This document shows positions 1 to 6,888 of a stretch of 28,702 bases of DNA, piece by piece. The notes under the pieces were generated by a model that was given only the letters and a program-made list of their open reading frames with translations, had not been told where the DNA came from and searched no databases. A program made the translations under genes and the position numbers. Position 1 is the first letter of the stretch. The number at the start of each line of letters is the position of its first letter. Source of the DNA: a virus; IMG/VR virus record IMGVR_UViG_3300030060_001008, positions 1-28,702 of that record; one strand, 5' to 3'.

Positions 1-1
1 A

Positions 2-442
2 AAAGAATATTTTAATGAATTAATTAGAGTAAGTGAAAACCAAATTATTTGGGGTGCAAATTATTTTGGGATGCCATTTGATAAAATGATTATTTGGGAT
101 AAAAAAATAGGTGATAATGATTTTGCAATGGCTGAAATAGCCTCACACTCTTTCACTTCATCTACTAAAATATGTTCTTTTTTTTCTGGGGCAAATAGGA
201 ACGGCAAAAACACAACAAGAATACACCCAACACAAAAACCAGTTAAGCTGTATGAATGGTTATTAATGAGATACGCAAAGAAAACAGACAAAATACTTGA
301 CACTCATTTAGGTTCTGGAAGCATTGCAATAGCTTGTCATAATTTAGGTTATCACTTAACCGCTTGCGAGCTTGACAAAGAATATTATGAATCTGCAATG
401 AAAAGAATAAATAATCATACTGCACAATTAAGAATATGTTAA
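2..442 (+). CDS. DNA methyltransferase, 5'-truncated by window edge (first of two tandem paralogues)
   Basis: The frame is open from base 2, so the start and the catalytic DPPY-type motif lie before the window. What is visible begins with KEYFNELIRVSENQIIWGAN, which aligns with KQIIWGVNYF of the next gene, and continues to the SAM-binding motif ILDTHLGSGS near the end. Motif I placed after the catalytic motif is the beta-class arrangement of N6-adenine or N4-cytosine methyltransferases. The last 74 residues are identical to those of the downstream gene at 59 positions, while the central part (about residues 25-70 of the visible piece) is quite different. An internal ATG at 71 is not the real start, because homology to the neighbour extends upstream of it. 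It ends one base before the ATG of its paralogue. Confidence 0.85.
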   Translation, partial: KEYFNELIRVSENQIIWGANYFGMPFDKMIIWDKKIGDNDFAMAEIASHSFTSSTKICSFFSGANRNGKNTTRIHPTQKPVKLYEWLLMRYAKKTDKILDTHLGSGSIAIACHNLGYHLTACELDKEYYESAMKRINNHTAQLRIC

Positions 443-443
443 T

Positions 444-1106
444 ATGAAAATCACTAATGAAGATAATATGCAACTAATGGCAAGATATGAAGATAATTAC
501 TTTGACTTGGCTATTGTTGATCCTCCTTATGGTATTGGTGCATCTGAAATGACTATGGGTAGTGGCAAAAACAAAAAATATAAAAAAGGTAAAAAATGGG
601 ATAAAGAAATACCAATCGCAAGTTTTTTTAAAGAACTAAAAAGAGTAACAAAAAAACAAATAATATGGGGTGTTAATTATTTTGATGGTATGGGTTTAAG
701 AGGTGGTAGAATAATTTGGAATAAGTTAGGTAAAGACATAGGCAGAAGAAAAGTTGCACCAAGCTTTAGCGAGTGTGAAATAGCGTATTATAGCGAAGTT
801 AATACTGTCAAAATGTATTCATACACTTATATAGGTAATGTTCAAGGCAATAATTATCAAGTCCTATGGAGTGGCACAAACAGAATACATCCAACACAAA
901 AGCCTGTAAAACTATATGAATGGTTATTAATGAATTATGCAAAAGAGGGAGATAAGATTTTAGATACTCATTTGGGTAGTGGGTCAATAGCAATAGCTTC
1001 TTATAACTTAGGATATGATTTGACTGCTTGTGAATTAGACAAAGATTATTATCAAGCAGCTATAAAAAGAATTAACCAACATAAACAACAACTAACAATA
1101 TTTTAA
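444..1106 (+). CDS. DNA adenine or N4-cytosine methyltransferase (beta class), second tandem paralogue
   Basis: This 220-residue protein transfers a methyl group from SAM to an exocyclic amino group in DNA. Catalytic motif IV, DPPYGIG, is at about residues 27-33, and the SAM motif LDTHLGSGSIAIA is near residue 172 onward, followed by LTACELDKDYY, where an acidic residue would hold the SAM ribose. The order IV then I marks the beta class. The length suits a small phage orphan methyltransferase. RIHPTQKPVKLYEWLL, just before motif I, is characteristic of this class. The ATG follows the previous stop by one base, so the two genes are probably co-translated. The recognition sequence cannot be read from the protein. 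The next gene is a nuclease, but no standard restriction pairing is proven. Confidence 0.9.
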   Translation: MKITNEDNMQLMARYEDNYFDLAIVDPPYGIGASEMTMGSGKNKKYKKGKKWDKEIPIASFFKELKRVTKKQIIWGVNYFDGMGLRGGRIIWNKLGKDIGRRKVAPSFSECEIAYYSEVNTVKMYSYTYIGNVQGNNYQVLWSGTNRIHPTQKPVKLYEWLLMNYAKEGDKILDTHLGSGSIAIASYNLGYDLTACELDKDYYQAAIKRINQHKQQLTIF

Positions 1107-1108
1107 AT

Positions 1109-1471
1109 ATGGGTGGAAGATCAAGCCAACAAAAGGGCAAAAGATTTGAATTATCTATTGCTAATAAATTAAAAGAATTATTTAACATTAAAGTAAGAAG
1201 AACTCCGCTTTCAGGCGGCATGGATTTCAAAGGTGACATTATTTGTATTGATGACAAAAGCATAATAAGTGAATTTAGTTTTGAATGTAAGAACCAAGAA
1301 AAGCTAAACATTTGGAAGGCATTAGAACAAAGTAGAAATGATGCACCACGTGGCAAAACACCATTAGTAGTATTTACTAAAAACTTTCAATTAGATTACT
1401 GTGCCATAGAATTAAATGACTTTTTAAATTTATTATTAGAACTTCAGGAATTTAGAAATGAACGTACTTAG
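1109..1471 (+). CDS. PD-(D/E)XK nuclease, Holliday-junction-resolvase-like
   Basis: The protein has 120 residues and shows a compact PD-(D/E)XK core: E13 in the first helix, D43 in the strand FKGDI, and E59-x-K61 in FECKN, preceded by RRTPLSGG, a basic loop usual in archaeal-type (Hjc-like) resolvases and related phage nucleases. By family it should cut branched or structured DNA, for example to clear recombination junctions before packaging. It starts two bases after the methyltransferase stop, and its 3' end overlaps the next methyltransferase gene by 14 bases, so it is embedded in the modification cluster. An alternative is a site-specific restriction or homing-type nuclease protected by the flanking methyltransferases. 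No second DNA-binding domain is visible, which favours the resolvase reading. Confidence 0.65.
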   Translation: MGGRSSQQKGKRFELSIANKLKELFNIKVRRTPLSGGMDFKGDIICIDDKSIISEFSFECKNQEKLNIWKALEQSRNDAPRGKTPLVVFTKNFQLDYCAIELNDFLNLLLELQEFRNERT

Positions 1472-2285
1472 TTTATTTGATGGCATGAGTTGTGGGCAGA
1501 TTGCTTTAAATAAAGCTGGCATAAAATATAATAAATATTTTGCTGCTGAAATTAAAAAACACGCCATTAAAGTAACACAACACAACTATCCAAACACAAT
1601 TCAATTAGGTGATGTAACAAAAATTAAAGCAAAAGATTTGCCACAAATAGATTTATTAATTGGTGGTTCACCTTGTCAAGATTTTAGTAGGGCTAACAAA
1701 GAACGTAAAGGAGTTGAAGGAACTAAAAGTAGTTTATTTTTTGAATATGTAAGAATATTAAAAGAATGTAAACCAAAATATTTTTTATTAGAAAATGTAA
1801 TTATGAGTAATTATAATTATTGGTTTATTTGTAATGAATTAAATTGTGAGCCAGTTAGAATATGTGGCAGCTTAGTTAGCGCTGCATTAAGAGATAGATT
1901 GTATTGGACTAATATACCACCTTTTAGCTATGATATAACTGGTAGATTAATTAGTAATATTCCACAACCTAAAGATAAATTAATAATGTTGCAAAATATA
2001 TTAGATTCAGGAACAACTAATAAAAGAAAACATACTTGTTTGAACACTTCTTCTGGTGTGGGTGGAAAACAAAAATATTTAATACATAGAAATAACACTA
2101 CTGGAATGATAACTTTAATAAATGAGGGCAACAAAGTTAGAACAGTAAATCAAAATGAATTAGAAAAGTTACATAATATTCCTAAAGGATATACAAATAT
2201 TTTAAATCAAAAAAAAGCGGGTGATTTAATTGGTGACGGTTGGACTGTTGATGTAATAACACATATATTTAAAAATATTAAATGA
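1458..2285 (+). CDS. DNA (cytosine-5) methyltransferase, Dnmt3/Dcm-like
   Basis: This 275-residue SAM-dependent enzyme methylates carbon 5 of cytosine. Motif I is LSLFDGMSCGQIAL (residues 4-17). Motif IV is GGSPCQDFS with the catalytic Cys73. Motif VI is LLENV (about 110-114). Motif VIII is RDRLYWTNI (145-153, R-D-R in place of QxRxR). Motif X is LIGDGWTVDVI (257-267). This variant set is typical of phage Dnmt3-like enzymes. The target-recognition part between VIII and IX (about 155-225) is short, making the protein smaller than most Dcm enzymes. It overlaps the nuclease gene by 14 bases, and its stop overlaps an ATG (2282) that opens only a nine-codon frame. In many phages such enzymes supply 5-methylcytosine for TET-type hypermodification; whether that applies here is inference. 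Confidence 0.93.
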   Translation: MNVLSLFDGMSCGQIALNKAGIKYNKYFAAEIKKHAIKVTQHNYPNTIQLGDVTKIKAKDLPQIDLLIGGSPCQDFSRANKERKGVEGTKSSLFFEYVRILKECKPKYFLLENVIMSNYNYWFICNELNCEPVRICGSLVSAALRDRLYWTNIPPFSYDITGRLISNIPQPKDKLIMLQNILDSGTTNKRKHTCLNTSSGVGGKQKYLIHRNNTTGMITLINEGNKVRTVNQNELEKLHNIPKGYTNILNQKKAGDLIGDGWTVDVITHIFKNIK

Positions 2286-2315
2286 AATCAAAAAAATTTA
2301 TAGTTTTGTAAGAAC

Positions 2316-2816
2316 GTGGATAAAAACAAAGTATTATCATTATTAGCTGAATATCATAATAAATGGATTTCAAATGTTGATGCTTTAATAAATGATGAAA
2401 ACATAGATGCTGAAGATATAGTACAAGATATGTATTTAAAAATTCATGGATCAAAAGATGAGGTAATAAAAAAAGCAATACAAAACAATAAACCACATAT
2501 TGGATATGTCAATAAAATTTTGTACACTATGTACTTAAAAGCGCAGAAAGAAGAAAGCATAAAAACAGAATTAAAAGATAATCATACAATAGAAACTAAA
2601 GAACCAGAAATAAACAAATTTAATATAGAAAAGAAGATAGATGAAATAGTAAATTCTTTTTATTGGTTTGATAGAAAACTATTTAATTTATATAGAAAGG
2701 AATTTCATACAATTCGGAGTTTAAGTAAAGCAACTAAAATTAGTCATGTAGTAGTACAAAACACCATAAGCAAGTGTAAAAAAAAAATTAAAAGAAAATT
2801 AAAAAATGAAATCTAA
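2316..2816 (+). CDS. Sigma-70-like RNA polymerase sigma factor (phage)
   Basis: The 166-residue protein has the layout of a small sigma factor. Residues 32-44, AEDIVQDMYLKIH, match the conserved region 2 helix pattern of ECF-type sigma factors (xEDxVQxxFLK). The C-terminal part, LSKATKISHVVVQNTISK followed by basic residues, looks like a region 4 helix-turn-helix that reads a -35 element. GTG at 2316 is the best start: no ATG lies between the upstream stop and the region 2 motif, and the N-terminus MDKNKVLSLLAEYH is plausible. The ATG at 2282 is in another frame and stops at 2311. The gene lies upstream of the terminase and tail genes, the usual place for a late regulator. Its targets could be the two 39-base repeats at 6110 and 14801 (inference). 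Confidence 0.68.
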   Translation: MDKNKVLSLLAEYHNKWISNVDALINDENIDAEDIVQDMYLKIHGSKDEVIKKAIQNNKPHIGYVNKILYTMYLKAQKEESIKTELKDNHTIETKEPEINKFNIEKKIDEIVNSFYWFDRKLFNLYRKEFHTIRSLSKATKISHVVVQNTISKCKKKIKRKLKNEI

Positions 2817-3171
2817 AGGTTTAGGAGATAGTATAGAAAAGATAACTAAAGCAACAGGAATAGATAAAGTAGCTAAATTTATATTAGGTGAAGATTGCGG
2901 ATGTGAAGCCAGAAAAGAAAAACTAAATAAACTATTCCCATATAAAAATGCTAAATGCTTAATAGAAGAAGAATACAACTATCTAAAAGAATTCTTCAGC
3001 AAACATAGAAACACATTAACCAACTTAGAACAAAAAGAACTATTAAAAATATTCAATAGAGTATTCAATGCCAAAAAAGAATCATCAAACTGCGGATCTT
3101 GTGTAAGGGACTTAATACAACAAATGAAAACTTTATACAAAACCTATGAAGAAGAAAACAAAGAAAAGTGA
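2806..3171 (+). CDS. Conserved phage protein of unknown function with cysteine pairs
   Basis: I do not know a function for this 121-residue protein. It opens with MKSKGLGDSIEKITKATGID and contains GEDCGCEARKEKLNKLFPY (about residues 28-46); the N-terminal half resembles conserved hypothetical proteins of marine Bacteroidetes phages. A second cysteine pair lies in SNCGSCVRDL near residue 97. The CxC and CxxC pairs could bind a metal such as zinc, but no complete known finger is formed. The rest is charged and helical. Its start overlaps the sigma-like gene by 11 bases, which suggests translational coupling. A role in regulation or DNA metabolism is possible from its place only. Confidence 0.8.
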   Translation: MKSKGLGDSIEKITKATGIDKVAKFILGEDCGCEARKEKLNKLFPYKNAKCLIEEEYNYLKEFFSKHRNTLTNLEQKELLKIFNRVFNAKKESSNCGSCVRDLIQQMKTLYKTYEEENKEK

Positions 3172-3295
3172 ACACAAAACAAGAAAAGAAACAGAACAAA
3201 AATTACTAATATATCTAAAGGAATATGAAAACAGAAAAAATAAAAATATCCAAGATAAAAAGGAATCCGAACAATCCGAGATTAATAAAGGATAA
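3146..3295 (+). CDS. Possible small lysine-rich protein (doubtful)
   Basis: An ATG frame of 49 residues starts inside the end of the preceding gene and runs into the ParB-like gene. The product starts MKKKTKKSEHKTRKETEQKL and is strongly basic and helical, then turns into low-complexity lysine, asparagine and glutamate. It covers the 53-base gap between its neighbours (3172-3224), which would otherwise be empty in a genome with almost no gaps. The 71-base overlap with the ParB gene and the composition bias, expected by chance in A-rich DNA, argue against it. Confidence 0.25.
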   Translation: MKKKTKKSEHKTRKETEQKLLIYLKEYENRKNKNIQDKKESEQSEINKG

Positions 3296-3851
3296 TAAAT
3301 TTCATAAACTTGTAAAGTCAATAAAAGAGTTTCCTGAAATGTTAGACATTAGGCCAATAGTAGTAAATGAAGAAATGATTGTGCTTGGTGGAAACATGAG
3401 ATTGAAAGCTTGTCAAGAAGCTGGACTAAAAGAAATTCCTGTAATCAAAGCAAGTGAATTAACAGAGAATCAACAGAGAGAATTTATAGTAAAAGATAAT
3501 GTTGGTTTTGGTGAATGGGATTGGGATATGATAGCTAATGAGTGGGATAATGACATACTTGATGAATGGGGTTTAGATATTCCCATAGATAAAAAAATAG
3601 ATGAATTAGAAGATGATGATGAAATAGAATTACCTCAATCTGTACAATTAGAGCCACCAAAAGAATATATTTTAATTATGGCAGAACCAAACAGTGTTGA
3701 ATGGGAAGAATTAAAAGAAAGTTTACAACTCAAAATGGTTAAAAATGGTGGTTATAAAAAAGGTAGTCCATTTGAAAGTGCAAGTATTGAAAGAGTATTA
3801 TGGTGGAATGAATTTAAAAAAAGAATAAATGATAATAGCAGTACCAAGTAA
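3225..3851 (+). CDS. ParB/Srx-fold domain protein
   Basis: The protein has 208 residues. Residues 1-75 carry a ParB N-terminal (sulfiredoxin-like) domain: KISKIKRNPNNPR, then PIVVN and VLGGNMRLKACQEAGLKEIP, which contains the GxxR nucleotide-binding loop of CTP- or ATP-using ParB-like proteins. The second part has WDWDMIANEW-type acidic and tryptophan-rich segments and ends with a domain containing WEELKESL and NGGYKKGSPF. There is no ParB helix-turn-helix or ParA partner, so a partition role is unlikely. Such proteins are common in phages beside terminases and DNA modification genes. It overlaps the downstream glycosyltransferase gene by 23 bases, suggesting a linked function in DNA modification or packaging. 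Confidence 0.82.
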   Translation: MKTEKIKISKIKRNPNNPRLIKDNKFHKLVKSIKEFPEMLDIRPIVVNEEMIVLGGNMRLKACQEAGLKEIPVIKASELTENQQREFIVKDNVGFGEWDWDMIANEWDNDILDEWGLDIPIDKKIDELEDDDEIELPQSVQLEPPKEYILIMAEPNSVEWEELKESLQLKMVKNGGYKKGSPFESASIERVLWWNEFKKRINDNSSTK

Positions 3852-4554
3852 AGGCAGAGCTGGATTAACTACAACTAATAAAATTTTTAAAAATTCAGCT
3901 ACATTTTTTATTCCTAAAAGTGAATATCACCAATATAAATCTATTGTAAAAAATATTGAATGTGTACCTAATGAAGTACAAGGAATAACAGCAACAAGAA
4001 ATTATATATTAAATAATTCTAATGATAAAAGGGTTGTTATGTTAGATGATGATATTAAAAAAATTGGATATGTAAAAAGAAATGAAAGAAATGTAAATCA
4101 TATTAATCTAAAAAAATATGATGAGTATTTTTGGATAGATGAGTTTAATAAATATTTTGAATTAACAGAACAATTAAATTATAAAATTTGGGGAGTAACA
4201 ACAGATGATAGTACAAGAAGTGCTTATAGTTATAAACCAATTATGTTTAAAACATATGCTTTAGGCTCTATAATGGGAATCATAAATGATAAAGAATATT
4301 TATTTGATGAAAGCTTTTTAGTAAAAGAAGATTATGAAATATGTTTAAGGCATATTAAAAATAAAGGTGGCATACTTGGAATAAAATATTTATACTGGGC
4401 AAACAAACATTATAAAGATGCTGGTGGTTGCAAAGATTATAGAACAGTAAATATGGAAAAAGAATGTATTAAAAAATTAATAAATCTTTATCCTTCAATG
4501 ATAGCAAAAGTAAAAAGAAAAGGTACAGAATTTGGAATAACTTTAACAATGTAA
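3829..4554 (+). CDS. Glycosyltransferase resembling the TET/JBP-associated (TAGT) family
   Basis: This 241-residue protein begins MIIAVPSKGRAG, contains GITATRNYIL (52-61), and has a DDD metal and sugar-nucleotide motif at 73-75 after the strand RVVML, the GT-A arrangement. Later it has KEDYEICLRH (166-175), the acidic segment before the acceptor site, and NKHYKDAGGC (192-201). This set matches, from memory, the phage TAGT family, predicted to add sugars to hydroxymethylated pyrimidines in DNA. No signal peptide or membrane segment is present, so it acts in the cytoplasm. It overlaps the ParB-like gene by 23 bases and lies just upstream of the terminase. No TET/JBP dioxygenase is visible in the window, so its acceptor is unknown. 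Glycosylation of a protein or another substrate remains possible. Confidence 0.72.
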   Translation: MIIAVPSKGRAGLTTTNKIFKNSATFFIPKSEYHQYKSIVKNIECVPNEVQGITATRNYILNNSNDKRVVMLDDDIKKIGYVKRNERNVNHINLKKYDEYFWIDEFNKYFELTEQLNYKIWGVTTDDSTRSAYSYKPIMFKTYALGSIMGIINDKEYLFDESFLVKEDYEICLRHIKNKGGILGIKYLYWANKHYKDAGGCKDYRTVNMEKECIKKLINLYPSMIAKVKRKGTEFGITLTM

Positions 4555-4558
4555 TAAA

Positions 4559-4903
4559 ATGGCAAATGAACAAAACTTAAATCCTTTTAAAAAAGGACAA
4601 TCAGGCAATCCAGCTGGAAGGCCTAAAGGAAGTAAAAATAGAAGTACAATAGCAAGAAAGTGGTTAGAAGCTACTGAGAAATCTAAGAATCCTATAACTG
4701 GTGAATTAGAAGAATTAACGCAAGAAGATATAGGAACACTGGCATTGATTAAAAAAATGCGCCAAGGAGATGTAAGAGCATATAAAGAACTAATGGATTC
4801 ATTATATGGAACTGCAAAAGAAACTATTGATTTAAATACTAATGATGTGGGTATTGATTTTGATGAATTAATGGAAGCAATGAAAAAGAATGGTAAACAA
4901 TAA
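4559..4903 (+). CDS. terS: Terminase small subunit candidate (DUF5681-like)
   Basis: The 114-residue protein begins with NPFKKGQSGNPAGRPKGSKN (residues 8-27), the signature of the DUF5681 family found directly upstream of phage large terminases. The basic N-terminus followed by a helical stretch (RSTIARKWLEATEKS) would suit DNA binding. By position it should recognise the packaging site and load the large subunit. Its 3' end overlaps the large terminase gene by 14 bases. No classical helix-turn-helix can be drawn with confidence, so the name rests on family signature and position. Confidence 0.8.
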   Translation: MANEQNLNPFKKGQSGNPAGRPKGSKNRSTIARKWLEATEKSKNPITGELEELTQEDIGTLALIKKMRQGDVRAYKELMDSLYGTAKETIDLNTNDVGIDFDELMEAMKKNGKQ

Positions 4904-6089
4904 ATTTTTAGTTCTTAGCAATCCATCAAGATACTTTATATATACCGGGGGCAGAGGTTCTGGCAAATCATTTGCAGTTTCCTTTTTAGCTTTAATGCTA
5001 ACAATATCAAAAGAAAGGCATAAGATTTTATTTACAAGATATACTTTGAGGTCTGCTGCTATTTCAATTATTCCTGAATTTAAAGAAAAAATAGATTTAT
5101 TAAATTACAATAATTTATTTCATATAACTAAAGATGAAATAATATGTAAAGATACTGGAAGCAAGATTTTATTTAGAGGTATTAAAACAAGTTCGGGAGA
5201 CCAAACTGCAAATCTAAAATCATTACAAGGTATAACAACTTGGATAATAGATGAAGCAGAAGAAATGGTTGATGAAGATATATTTGATAAAATAGATTTA
5301 AGTGTAAGGCAACAAGGAATTAAAAACAGGGTTATCATGATAATGAACCCAGCAACTAAGGAACATTGGATTTATAAAAGATTTTATGAAGATAAAGGTG
5401 TACAAGCTGGAATGAATGGAACTAAAGGAAATGTAACTTATTGTCATAGTACTTATTTAGATAACATTGAAAACCTAAGCGCAAGTTATATAGAACAAAT
5501 AGAAAGCATGAAAGAAAGAAGGCCAAGTAGATACAAGCATACTATACTTGGTTCATGGTTAGATAAAGCTGAAGGAGTTATATTTACTAATTGGAAAATA
5601 GGAAAGTTTAAACAAGTAGGTAAAAATGTATTTGGCCAAGATTATGGATTTAGCAATGACCCTACAACTTTAGTACAAACCAATATAGATAAAGAGAATA
5701 AAGTTATTTATGTTAAGTTATGTTTTTACCAACCTAAACTAACTACAAGTGATATAGCAACACTAAACACTAAATTTGCAAATAGAGATTTAATAGTAGG
5801 TGATTCAGCCGAACCAAGATTAATTTCTGAGTTAACAAGAAACAATAATATAGTAGCAGCAATAAAAGGCCAAGGTTCAATAACTTATGGCATTAGCTTA
5901 TTGCAAGATTATGATTTAATTATTGATGAAGAAAGTACAGATTTAATTAAAGAACTAAATAACTACTGTTGGTTAGAAAAGAAATCACAAACACCAATAG
6001 ATAAATTTAATCATGCTATTGATGCTTTAAGATATGCAGTTAGCTATCAATTACAGAATCCAAATAAAGGTGAATATCATTACTATTAA
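4890..6089 (+). CDS. terL: Terminase large subunit
   Basis: This 399-residue motor packages DNA into the prohead and cuts the concatemer. Walker A is GGRGSGKS (20-27). Walker B is TTWIIDE (116-122) with catalytic E122. The coupling segment VIMIMNPA (148-155) follows. The C-terminal RNase-H-fold nuclease has acidic residues in FGQDYGF (D251), VGDSAEP (D305) and HAIDALRYA (D378). The order and length match PBSX-type large terminases (Terminase_3). The ATG at 4890 overlaps the small subunit gene. It is followed by a short gap with the first 39-base repeat. In most phages the portal gene comes next, but here the portal is 11 kb downstream. Confidence 0.96.
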   Translation: MVNNKFLVLSNPSRYFIYTGGRGSGKSFAVSFLALMLTISKERHKILFTRYTLRSAAISIIPEFKEKIDLLNYNNLFHITKDEIICKDTGSKILFRGIKTSSGDQTANLKSLQGITTWIIDEAEEMVDEDIFDKIDLSVRQQGIKNRVIMIMNPATKEHWIYKRFYEDKGVQAGMNGTKGNVTYCHSTYLDNIENLSASYIEQIESMKERRPSRYKHTILGSWLDKAEGVIFTNWKIGKFKQVGKNVFGQDYGFSNDPTTLVQTNIDKENKVIYVKLCFYQPKLTTSDIATLNTKFANRDLIVGDSAEPRLISELTRNNNIVAAIKGQGSITYGISLLQDYDLIIDEESTDLIKELNNYCWLEKKSQTPIDKFNHAIDALRYAVSYQLQNPNKGEYHYY

Positions 6090-6109
6090 AAATAAATATT
6101 AAATTCCTA

Positions 6110-6148
6110 TATAACAAAGTCAAAAAAAAAACATTTATATAATATGAA
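6110..6148 (+). promoter_or_regulatory. Promoter-like 39-base repeat, copy A
   Basis: This sequence matches 14801-14839 at 35 of 39 positions without gaps. The shared core is TATAACAA, four mostly variable bases, ten A's, then CATTTATATA, one variable base and TATGAA. It ends on the start codon of the small gene at 6144, and it lies in one of the few gaps of the window, directly before the tail gene block. It lacks the TANNTTTG element of host promoters. I infer a phage-specific (middle or late) promoter, or a shared translation leader, or both. Confidence 0.6.
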
Positions 6149-6242
6149 GCTTATTAAAAAGATAATTAAATACATTAAATATATTGAACAAGAAAAACTT
6201 AAATTAAGTATTAAAGCATATACATCAACTAACCTTTTTTAA
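6144..6242 (+). CDS. Small basic peptide of unknown function
   Basis: The ATG lies at the end of the 39-base repeat and opens a 32-residue frame, MKLIKKIIKYIKYIEQEKLK and 12 more residues, ending two bases before the next ATG (6244), the same one-base spacing used by real gene pairs here. The product would be a basic amphipathic helix. It could be a genuine small protein or a translated leader that couples the promoter to the following tail gene. No family is recognised. Confidence 0.45.
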   Translation: MKLIKKIIKYIKYIEQEKLKLSIKAYTSTNLF

Positions 6243-6243
6243 T

Positions 6244-6888
6244 ATGGCAATTAAACTAACTATACCAGAATCACTAAATGAAATCACTTTAGGCCAATAT
6301 CAAAAATGGCTTAAAATAACTGATGGCAAAGAAATGAATACTTTCTACCAACAGAAGATGATTGAGATATTTTGTAAAACAAGGTTAATAGATGCTTTAA
6401 GAATGAAAGTAACAGACATTAATAAAATTACTTTTGACTTAAATAAAATATTTGAAGATAAACCAGCATTTAAAGATAGGTTTAGAATGAATGAAAAAGA
6501 ATTTGGCTTTATTCCTAAATTAGATGATATGACTTTTGGGGAGTATGTTGATTTAGATAATTATCTTAATGAATGGGAAACAATGGATAAAGCAATGGGT
6601 GTTTTATTTAGACCAATATCATTTAAAAGAAAAGGGCAATACAGAATAGAAGAATATGAAACTGCAAGTAAATATAATATGAAGAATATGCCTTTAGATA
6701 TTGTAATGGCTTCACTACTTTTTTTTTGGAATTTAAAAAAAGAATTATTGAAACATATAGTGAACTATTTACAGAATCAGCAAGAAGTGAATTTGCCTCC
6801 ACATCTGATAGCTTCATTAAAAAATGGGGTTGGTATCAATCCATTTACGGACTCAGTAAGGGAGATATTAGAAACATATCAGAAGTAA
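6244..6888 (+). CDS. Tail assembly chaperone-like protein (G-type, unshifted product)
   Basis: The 214-residue protein has LNEITLGQYQKWLKIT near the N-terminus, a pattern seen in tail chaperone-like proteins of Bacteroidetes phages, and DDMTFGEYVDLDNYL in the middle. From about residue 165 the frame differs in character: LPPHLIASLKNGVGINP looks like the shadow of the overlapping frame, which carries the more protein-like KKWGWYQSIYGL. A -1 slippery site sits at the change point. By analogy with lambda G and GT, this would be the abundant short form needed for tail assembly. Typical neighbours, the tape measure and tail tube genes, are in the window but further downstream. Confidence 0.65.
   Translation: MAIKLTIPESLNEITLGQYQKWLKITDGKEMNTFYQQKMIEIFCKTRLIDALRMKVTDINKITFDLNKIFEDKPAFKDRFRMNEKEFGFIPKLDDMTFGEYVDLDNYLNEWETMDKAMGVLFRPISFKRKGQYRIEEYETASKYNMKNMPLDIVMASLLFFWNLKKELLKHIVNYLQNQQEVNLPPHLIASLKNGVGINPFTDSVREILETYQK
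6719..6742 (+). promoter_or_regulatory. Candidate -1 programmed ribosomal frameshift site
   Basis: Nine T's (6719-6727) are followed by GGAAT and then T_TTA_AAA_AAA_G (6732-6742). Read in the frame of the 6244 gene, the second part contains the heptamers T_TTA_AAA and A_AAA_AAA, both of the X_XXY_YYZ form, and the T run gives T_TTT_TTT. A -1 shift at any of them joins the 6244 frame to the frame that ends at 6986 and is open from 6678. The fusion through T_TTA_AAA would be about 247 residues. The long T run could instead be a sequencing indel. Confidence 0.6.

Noticed and set aside
61-303. Minus-strand frame of 80 codons inside the first methyltransferase
   Set aside because: It is the shadow of a gene with conserved motifs on the + strand; no minus-strand gene in the window has coding support.
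71-442. Start of the first methyltransferase at ATG 71
   Set aside because: The frame is open to the window edge, and upstream codons align with the paralogue (QIIWG.NYF), so the true start is outside.
2301-2308. TAGTTTTG as a host-type promoter for the sigma-like gene
   Set aside because: The -7 form matches, but no TTG is found at the right distance upstream, so it is not listed as a promoter.
2282-2311. Nine-codon frame overlapping the C5-methyltransferase stop
   Set aside because: Too short to call a gene; only kept as a possible coupling element for the sigma-like gene.
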